Positions 34,017-39,095 of a stretch of DNA of 39,095 nt are shown here, piece by piece. Position 1 is the stretch's first letter. Each line of letters opens with the position of its first letter. The position numbers and the translations under genes were made by a program. The stretch is from CAZRHH01 sp964599885. GTDB taxonomy: Bacteria > Chloroflexota > Dehalococcoidia > DSTF01 > JACRBR01. The stretch covers positions 1-39,095 of the forward strand of contig CAZRHH010000025.1 in the NCBI GenBank assembly GCA_964599885.1. Direction: 5' to 3'. Under the pieces are notes generated by a model, which was given only the letters and a program-made list of their open reading frames with translations, ran no database searches and had not been told where the DNA came from.

Positions 34017-35113
34017 TCGAGTGCGACGTCGTCCAGCAGATCGAGCGTTGTGTCGTTCATCGCGCCGAGTTCGGCGAGCGACACATCGGACTCACGGAAG
34101 TCGCCGCGCTTGACGTCGGCGCGGGTCGCGGGACCCTCGATGAGGGGGTACTCGAAGTTGCTTTCGGCGAAGATCTCCTGTGCTTCGTGGCCGAGGAGAA
34201 ACTTCATGAACGCTTCGGCGTTCTCCCGATGCGGGGCGTCGTTGACGATCGACGCGGCGACGACGTTGACGAGCGCACCGACCTCGCCTTCGGCCTGATC
34301 GGGATAGATGACGCCGACGTTGGAGCCGGCTTCCTTTTCCAGTTGGTAGTAGTAGTGGTTGACGAGGCCGAGTGCGAACTCGCCACTGCCGACGGCCTTG
34401 CGGACATCGGTATGTTCGCGAAGCACGGTGACGTCGTTGTCCTTCAGCCCCTGCAGTAGATCGCCGGCGGCGTCGTCGCCTTCCAGCTTGCGCAGAGACG
34501 AGACCCAGGCCGTGAACGATGAGTTGGTCGTCGAGGGGATGGCGATCTTTCCGTCCCACGCGGGATCGGTGAGATCGAACACTGAGTCCGGGAGATCCGC
34601 TTCGGCGACGAGATCCTTGTTGTACATGATGACGCGGGCGCGGCCGGAGATGCCGACCCACGAGCCATCGTCGGCGCGATAGGCGGGATCGATGCTCGCG
34701 AGTTCAGGGGCGTCAAAGGGCGCAAACACGTCCTCGGCACTGAGTGATTCGGCCGAGGCGGCGTCGGTGCCGACGAAGATGTCGGCGCGGGCGTTGCTCT
34801 TCTCTTCGATGAGGGCGTTGCCGAGTTCGGTGGTGGCGCCGTACTTGACGGAGACGTCGATGCCGGTGGCTTCTTCGAAGGCGGCAACGACTGGCTCAAA
34901 GAGCGGTTCGCGGCGGCCGGAGTAGATGATCAGGTCGCCAGTGAGTTCTTCGGCGGCGGCGGTCTCGTTCGGTTCTGGATCGGGATCCGCGACGGGATCA
35001 GGATCGGCGGGCGCGTCGTCGCTGTCGTCGCCGCAGGCTGCCATCGCGAACGAGAGGGCGACGATGGCGAAGACGGCGGCGAGGATGCGGAATCGTTTCA
35101 GCAGGTCGGTCAC
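34013..35113 (-). CDS. Iron-type ABC transporter substrate-binding lipoprotein
   Basis: 366 residues from GTG 35111-35113, five bases after AAGGAG. Signal peptide ends at the lipobox MAAC (Cys27), followed by an acidic Asp/Pro/Glu linker and the periplasmic binding fold: DLIIYSGRREPLFEPVVAAFEEATGI, then ARADIFVGTDAAS, GISGRARVIMYNKDL, and the Tyr cluster LVNHYYYQLEKEA, in which FbpA-type proteins hold ferric ion. The first 27 codons and the ribosome-binding site are nearly identical to those of the cupredoxin gene upstream. Confidence 0.92.
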   Translation of the reverse strand: MTDLLKRFRILAAVFAIVALSFAMAACGDDSDDAPADPDPVADPDPEPNETAAAEELTGDLIIYSGRREPLFEPVVAAFEEATGIDVSVKYGATTELGNALIEEKSNARADIFVGTDAASAESLSAEDVFAPFDAPELASIDPAYRADDGSWVGISGRARVIMYNKDLVAEADLPDSVFDLTDPAWDGKIAIPSTTNSSFTAWVSSLRKLEGDDAAGDLLQGLKDNDVTVLREHTDVRKAVGSGEFALGLVNHYYYQLEKEAGSNVGVIYPDQAEGEVGALVNVVAASIVNDAPHRENAEAFMKFLLGHEAQEIFAESNFEYPLIEGPATRADVKRGDFRESDVSLAELGAMNDTTLDLLDDVALE

Positions 35114-35143
35114 GGTTGCTCCTTGCACTTCGGACCGTTTGGC

Positions 35144-35761
35144 TTACTCGACGACGAACGAGGTGCGCATACCGAGTTCGTAGTGGCTTTCGAGTTCGCC
35201 TTCTTCGACTTCAGCGATGTTGCAGATGAGGACGTAATTTCCGGCGTCCAGACTGAGCACGAGCGACGCGCTTGAATCGGGCAAGAACGGCTCGATCTCA
35301 TTGACGAGGATCACCTTGTCTTCGGGGACGCGGCCTTCTTCCGTCGGCAGATCGGCGGGTGCTTCCTCGCTGCGGATGACGACGAACTCGTGGGCGTCCT
35401 CAGGGCCGGCGTTCTCGACCAGGAAGTAGAACTTGCCAGCGGCGACTGTGGGTTGCCGGAGTTCGATCGACCACTCGGTCAGGGTGACGTCGACCTGTGT
35501 TGCGTCTTCGGGTTTGGGTTCGACGACGCCGGGCGCGAGGTCGGCGGCTTCGGGGTCGGGTTCGGGATCCGGGTCGGCCTCGGGGTCGGGATCGGTCTCG
35601 GGATCGGGTTCTGCGCCCGGTTCGGTGGTGCCGTCGGTGACGGGATCGGGTTCCGCCGTCGGGTCGTCATCATCGTCGCCGCAGGCCGCCATCGCGAACG
35701 AGAGGGCGACGATGGCGAAGATGGCGGCGAGGACGCGGAATCGCTTCAGCAGGTCGCTCAC
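35144..35761 (-). CDS. Cupredoxin-domain lipoprotein
   Basis: 205 residues from GTG 35759-35761, with AAGGAG five bases upstream. The leader ends at lipobox MAAC (Cys27). A long acidic Asp/Pro/Glu repeat linker (about 30-75) precedes a cupredoxin fold (about 85-205): TLTEWSIELRQPTVAAGKFYFLVENAG, His124 in EDAHEF, then Cys180 (YVLICNI), His193 (SHYELGM) and Met198. These are the type 1 copper ligands His-Cys-His-Met, with an insertion of about eight residues between Cys and His. It is first in an iron ABC operon; it may serve in redox handling of iron at the surface. Confidence 0.87.
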   Translation of the reverse strand: MSDLLKRFRVLAAIFAIVALSFAMAACGDDDDDPTAEPDPVTDGTTEPGAEPDPETDPDPEADPDPEPDPEAADLAPGVVEPKPEDATQVDVTLTEWSIELRQPTVAAGKFYFLVENAGPEDAHEFVVIRSEEAPADLPTEEGRVPEDKVILVNEIEPFLPDSSASLVLSLDAGNYVLICNIAEVEEGELESHYELGMRTSFVVE

Positions 35762-35791
35762 GGTTACTCCTTCAAACTGGCGACGCTCGTG

Positions 35792-35828
35792 TTAGCATCG
35801 GCTAATGTCGGGTATTAGCCTGTGCTAA
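35792..35828. promoter_or_regulatory. Palindromic operator, DtxR/IdeR-like, upstream of the iron operon
   Basis: TTAGCATCGGCTAAT (35792-35806) and ATTAGCCTGTGCTAA (35814-35828) are inverted copies matching at 13 of 15 bases, with a 7-base spacer. The GGCTAA/TTAGCC half-sites resemble the TTAGG..CCTAA DtxR/IdeR iron box. A leftward -35 candidate TTGACG (35840-35845) lies just upstream, so binding would block transcription. It sits 31 bases before the cupredoxin start. Confidence 0.65.
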
Positions 35829-35962
35829 AGTCCCGCTTACGTCAACGCGGCTATTGACATATCTGCGGAGGTTTGCCGAGTTTTCGGCAAAGAGCGGGGA
35901 GAAGTCGGCCTGTTTGAGTAAGATGGGTTGCTATCGCGAGCGGTTCCGTATTCACGTGGGGA

Positions 35963-36277
35963 GTGGACTCTGTGGAAACAAGAAGCACCAGTCTCATTTC
36001 GCAGAACAGAGTCATAGTGTGGATTGCGCTCGCGACAAGTCTCGCATTGCTGGTGCCCTTGTTGGCGATGCAGGTGACCGGTGAAGTGGCGTGGACCCTC
36101 CTCGACTTCGTTGCTGCCGGCTCCCTCCTGTTCGGAACCGGTCTCATGTTTGTGCTGGCAGCGAGGACGACGCGCAACATTCAGCACAAAGTTGTGATCG
36201 GCGTGGTCTTCGCGGCGGCGCTCATGTATGTGTGGGCGGAGCTTGCGGTCGGCGTATTCACGAACCTGGGGAGCTGA
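35963..36277 (+). CDS. Small membrane protein of unknown function
   Basis: 104 residues from GTG 35963 (GTG 35972 is an alternative). Three hydrophobic helices: VIVWIALATSLALLVPLLAM, LLDFVAAGSLLFGTGLMFVLA and VVIGVVFAAALMYVWAELAVGVF. Charges are few. No family is recognised. It is divergent from the iron operon, with an 8-base perfect hairpin (TTTGCCGA/TCGGCAAA, 35872-35891) between. Base composition is less GC-rich than the neighbours. Confidence 0.55.
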   Translation: MDSVETRSTSLISQNRVIVWIALATSLALLVPLLAMQVTGEVAWTLLDFVAAGSLLFGTGLMFVLAARTTRNIQHKVVIGVVFAAALMYVWAELAVGVFTNLGS

Positions 36278-36486
36278 TTCGCTTTGGTCGCTGTGCGTAC
36301 TGCCAGCATTCAGCGGGGTTGGTACGAAGTGAACGGTCAGGTCTTCCTGTGCTGTTCAAAGCATCCAGCTCGCGCTGACCGGGGGCCGGCAAGCGGGGCC
36401 CCTACCATGATCATCGGCGACGTGTTGGCCTCGCGGCCCTCCCGATTCTTGCGGGTGTGGGGGGCGGCGGTTATCCTTTGCGGGTT

Positions 36487-36831
36487 ATGGACGTAAGCAA
36501 CCTACTCGAACGCGCAGAGAACACCGAAATCGAGACGTTCGGGCCGGGCGACACCGTGCGCGTCAGCGCTAAGGTCGTCGAGGGCGAGCGTGAGCGCACG
36601 CAGGTCTTTGAAGGCGTCGTGATTCGCCGGAACGCGGGCGGCGCGGGCGCGAACTTCACCGTACGGCGCATTGCGCACGGCGTGGGTGTCGAGCGGACGT
36701 TCAATATCCACTCGCCGCGGTTGGAGAAGGTGAAGGTTGTCCGCAGCGGCAAAGTGCGGCGCGCGCGCCTGTACTACCTGCGCGGGTTGACCGGCAAGGC
36801 GGCGCGCATCAAGGAGAAGGCGCGGGTCTAG
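36487..36831 (+). CDS. rplS: 50S ribosomal protein L19
   Basis: 114 residues from ATG 36487. L19 signature: GDTVRVSAKVVEGERERTQVFEGVVIRRN, then GVGVERTFNIHSPRLEKVKVVRSGKVRRARLYYLRGLTGKAARIKEK, which is the universally conserved C-terminal region. No clear Shine-Dalgarno is present. The usual neighbours (rpsP, rimM, trmD) are not upstream. It is followed by a strong terminator. Confidence 0.96.
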   Translation: MDVSNLLERAENTEIETFGPGDTVRVSAKVVEGERERTQVFEGVVIRRNAGGAGANFTVRRIAHGVGVERTFNIHSPRLEKVKVVRSGKVRRARLYYLRGLTGKAARIKEKARV

Positions 36832-36920
36832 CGACCTTCGGTCCTAGAACCTACAACCGGGAAACCTAGAACCTGGGCGGGAACGAAATGGGTTCAAGGT
36901 TCTGAACAGACAGTATCATC

Positions 36921-36948
36921 GGGAAGGCAGGACGCCTTCCCTTTTTGT
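36921..36948 (+). terminator. Rho-independent terminator of rplS
   Basis: GGGAAGGC (36921-36928), loop AGGAC, GCCTTCCC, then TTTTTG and further T's. The 36832-36920 region in front holds two copies of CCTAGAACCT (36843-36875), a short repeat. Confidence 0.88.
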
Positions 36949-36960
36949 TTGGATTTTTTC

Positions 36961-39095
36961 GTGGTTGATGCTTCGCCCCAACTGTTTGCTGAAGTGGCCG
37001 TGAACTCGACGTTTCCGCACCGGCAAACGTTTAGCTACAGCGTGCCCCGCGGGATGGACGCGCGGCCGGGTCACGCGGCGTATGTGCCGTTCGGCCGTCA
37101 GATCCTGCAGGGAATCGTGCTGGAAGTACACGACACGCCGGTGTTCTCGTCGCCGGAGAAGATCCGCCCGATCAGGTCGCTCGGCGGCGAGGCGCCGCTG
37201 ATCGATGAGGCGCACGTCGCGCTGGCGCGGTGGATAGCTGAGTACTACGCCGCGCCGGTGTTCGACGCGGTGTCGCTGATGCTGCCGCCGGGTTTCGGTG
37301 AGCGTCCGCGGCGGCTGCTGAGGGCGCTCGTCGGGCGCGACGAGATCGACGGCTACGAACTGCCGGCGCGGCAGCGCGAGACGCTTGAGGCGATCGCCGA
37401 TGCCGGGACGATCGACGCGGAGGAGTTGCGCGCGAGACTGGAGTTTGCTGCCGTCGATGCGGCGGTTGCGCACCTGGAGCGGCGCGGGTTGGTGTTGCGG
37501 GAGTATCGGCTGACGCGGCCGCGGATGAGGGCGAAGACGGTGGAGCAGGCGTCGCTGCTGATGACGCCGGACGAGGCGCGCGCGGCGATCGAGCGCGCCG
37601 AGCCGCAGAAGGTGTCGCGGCGGGCGGCGGTGCTGGAGCGGCTCATCGAGCGCGGGAAGATTTCTGACGATGAGGCAATCCGGCTGGCGGGCAGTCGCGC
37701 GAACTTTGAGCGGCTGGTCCGGGCGGGCGTCGTGCGGAGTGATCGAGACGGGCACAACGTTGAGCTGGCGCAATCGCGAGTTGAGGCGATCGTCGAGGTG
37801 GCGTCGTTGCAGCGGACGAAGCGGGCGGGGCAGGGGGTGGTTGCGGTTGGGGCGTTTGCGGCGGGCGACGCAGAGGTGGGAGGTCGGACGTCGGAGGTCG
37901 GAGGCGGTGGAGAACAGGGAGCAGAGAACAGAGAACAAAACGCGGCCGAGGGGATGACGCTGGCGGCGTTGCGGGCGGCGGGCGTTGAGACCGGGACGGT
38001 GCGGTGGCTCGCGGATATTGGTGTGCTGGCGCTGAGCGAAGCGGCCGTCGAGCGTGATCCGCTGGATCATCTGGCGGTGGCGCGGCGGGCGGCGGCGGAG
38101 TTGTTGCCGGCACAGGCGGCGGCGGCGGATGCGATCTGCTCGGCGCTGGATGCGCGGCGGGCGGAGACGTTCCTGCTGCACGGCGTGACGGGCAGCGGCA
38201 AGACGGAGGTATATCTCGCGGCGCTCGACCACTGCGTTGCGGCCGGGAAGCGTGCGATCGTGCTGGTGCCGGAGATCGCGCTGACGCCGCAGACGGTGCG
38301 ACGGTTTCGCGAGCGGTTCGAGCGCGTCGCGGTGCTGCATAGCGGGCTGAGCGACGGCGAGCGGTTCGACCAGTGGCACGGCATTGCGGCGGGGCGCTAC
38401 GACGTGGTGATTGGGTCGCGGTCGGCGGTGTTCGCGCCGCAGCCGGACCTGGCGCTGATCGTGATCGACGAAGAGCACGAGTGGACCTACAAGCAGCAGG
38501 ATCCGCCGCCGCGCTATCACGCACGCGACGCGGCGATGGAGCTGGCTCGGCTGACGGGCGCGACTGTAGTACTCGGCAGTGCCACGCCGGACGTGGTGAC
38601 GTATCAGCGCGCGGGCGCGGGCGAGGCGCCCCCCCGCGCGCGCTATCACATGCTGTCGCTGCCGGAGCGGATCCGGCCGGTGCTCGGCGCGGACGGCGTG
38701 ACGCGGCCGGAGGCGTCGGCCGCGATGCCACAGATCTCGGTGGTGGATCTGCGCGACGAACTGCACGCGGGGAACCGAAGCATGTTCAGCGTCGAACTGA
38801 AGGGCGCTGTCGAACGCGCGCTGGCGGCGGACGAGCAGGTGATCCTGTTTTTGAACCGGCGCGGGCTGGCGGGACACGTGCAGTGTCGCGACTGCGGCTA
38901 CGTGCCGGCGTGCAGCTCGTGCTTCGTGGCGCTGACGTATCACCGGCAGTACGACCGGCTGGTGTGCCATCAGTGCAACCGGCAGTCGCGGCTGCCGGCG
39001 ACGTGCAAGCAGTGCGGAAGCCCGCGCGTGCGGCTCGTCGGCGCAGGCGTCGAGAAGGTGGAAGCGGAGGCGGCGCGCGCGTTCACGCACGCGCG
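36961..39095 (+). CDS. priA: Primosomal protein N' (PriA helicase), runs off the window
   Basis: 711 complete codons, no stop before the window end. The start is GTG 36961; no Shine-Dalgarno is seen and the rplS terminator ends 12 bases before, so the mRNA may be near-leaderless. N-terminal 3'-DNA-binding domain: FAEVAVNSTFPHRQTFSYSVPRG; later LVPEIALTPQTVRRFRERF, Walker A VTGSGKTEVYL (about 410), DEEH (about 501), LGSATPD, and the zinc-binding cysteines in CRDCGYVPACSSC and CHQCNRQ. PriA restarts stalled replication forks. Residues 305-327 are an inserted Gly/Glu-rich stretch encoded by a dispersed repeat. Confidence 0.93.
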   Translation, partial: MVDASPQLFAEVAVNSTFPHRQTFSYSVPRGMDARPGHAAYVPFGRQILQGIVLEVHDTPVFSSPEKIRPIRSLGGEAPLIDEAHVALARWIAEYYAAPVFDAVSLMLPPGFGERPRRLLRALVGRDEIDGYELPARQRETLEAIADAGTIDAEELRARLEFAAVDAAVAHLERRGLVLREYRLTRPRMRAKTVEQASLLMTPDEARAAIERAEPQKVSRRAAVLERLIERGKISDDEAIRLAGSRANFERLVRAGVVRSDRDGHNVELAQSRVEAIVEVASLQRTKRAGQGVVAVGAFAAGDAEVGGRTSEVGGGGEQGAENREQNAAEGMTLAALRAAGVETGTVRWLADIGVLALSEAAVERDPLDHLAVARRAAAELLPAQAAAADAICSALDARRAETFLLHGVTGSGKTEVYLAALDHCVAAGKRAIVLVPEIALTPQTVRRFRERFERVAVLHSGLSDGERFDQWHGIAAGRYDVVIGSRSAVFAPQPDLALIVIDEEHEWTYKQQDPPPRYHARDAAMELARLTGATVVLGSATPDVVTYQRAGAGEAPPRARYHMLSLPERIRPVLGADGVTRPEASAAMPQISVVDLRDELHAGNRSMFSVELKGAVERALAADEQVILFLNRRGLAGHVQCRDCGYVPACSSCFVALTYHRQYDRLVCHQCNRQSRLPATCKQCGSPRVRLVGAGVEKVEAEAARAFTHA
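37873..37940. repeat. Dispersed repeat inserted in frame inside priA
   Basis: GAGGTGGGAGG and TCGGAGGTCGGAGG (37873-37910) followed by AGAACAGGGAGCAGAG and AACAGAGAACAAAA (37911-37940): the same two-part order as the intergenic copy at 21677-21735. It codes about 23 Gly/Glu/Asn/Gln-rich residues without a stop, between the N-terminal region and the helicase core. Confidence 0.85.

Noticed and set aside
36916..39090. 724-codon leftward open frame across priA
   Set aside because: It is antisense to the clearly identifiable priA and composed mainly of Arg/Pro/His.

Overview
This is a GC-rich (about 65% by eye) bacterial chromosomal window with dense gene packing, many 4-bp ATGA overlaps and a mixture of ATG, GTG and TTG starts. 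The gene set points to Chloroflexota, probably a Dehalococcoidia-like lineage: F420-type oxidoreductases, a type II pantothenate kinase, a four-domain ribosomal protein S1 with an acidic tail, ClpC, and a membrane-tethered LuxR-type regulator. That placement is inference from gene content; no 16S gene is present.

Layout. 1-5125: truncated GDP-mannose dehydratase (gmd), F420/PPOX-type oxidoreductase, HAD hydrolase, recO, FmdB-type zinc ribbon, then a Ku gene overlapping a LigD-type DNA ligase gene whose adenylation motifs are all damaged. 5353-13211: rightward metabolic genes (pantothenate kinase, LLM oxidoreductase, two-step kinase-fold protein, EVE protein, Fe-alcohol dehydrogenase, threonine aldolase, lipoprotein), interrupted by a leftward aldose epimerase and tRNA-Gln(UUG). 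13299-15732: leftward surface cluster containing a secreted metzincin and an LPNTG-anchored FnIII protein. 15831-20167: clpC and rpsA. 20825-23359: MscS channel and a LuxR-TM-SdrD regulator.

23544-26164 is a complete 2.6-kb IS1595-type transposon with inverted ends and an 8-bp target duplication (GCTGAAGC), inserted inside a dispersed hairpin repeat. Besides the transposase it carries a tiny basic protein, a tRNA gene with an abnormal anticodon loop, a ribbon-helix-helix protein and a frameshifted DUF3800 gene. Both ends supply an inward-facing -35 box.

26434-30904: an M50 protease with CBS domains, a tRNA-like remnant, a second APH-fold kinase, a lipoprotein and an alpha/beta hydrolase. 31169-35761: a leftward iron-type ABC transporter operon headed by a cupredoxin lipoprotein and preceded by a DtxR-like palindrome. 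36487-39095: rplS with a clear terminator, then priA, which runs off the window and contains an in-frame copy of a short dispersed repeat.

The strongest unusual signals are the Ku/degenerate-ligase pair, the tRNA-bearing transposon, the iron-operon operator and duplicated lipoprotein leader, and the several families of dispersed hairpin repeats, one of which has entered a coding region.
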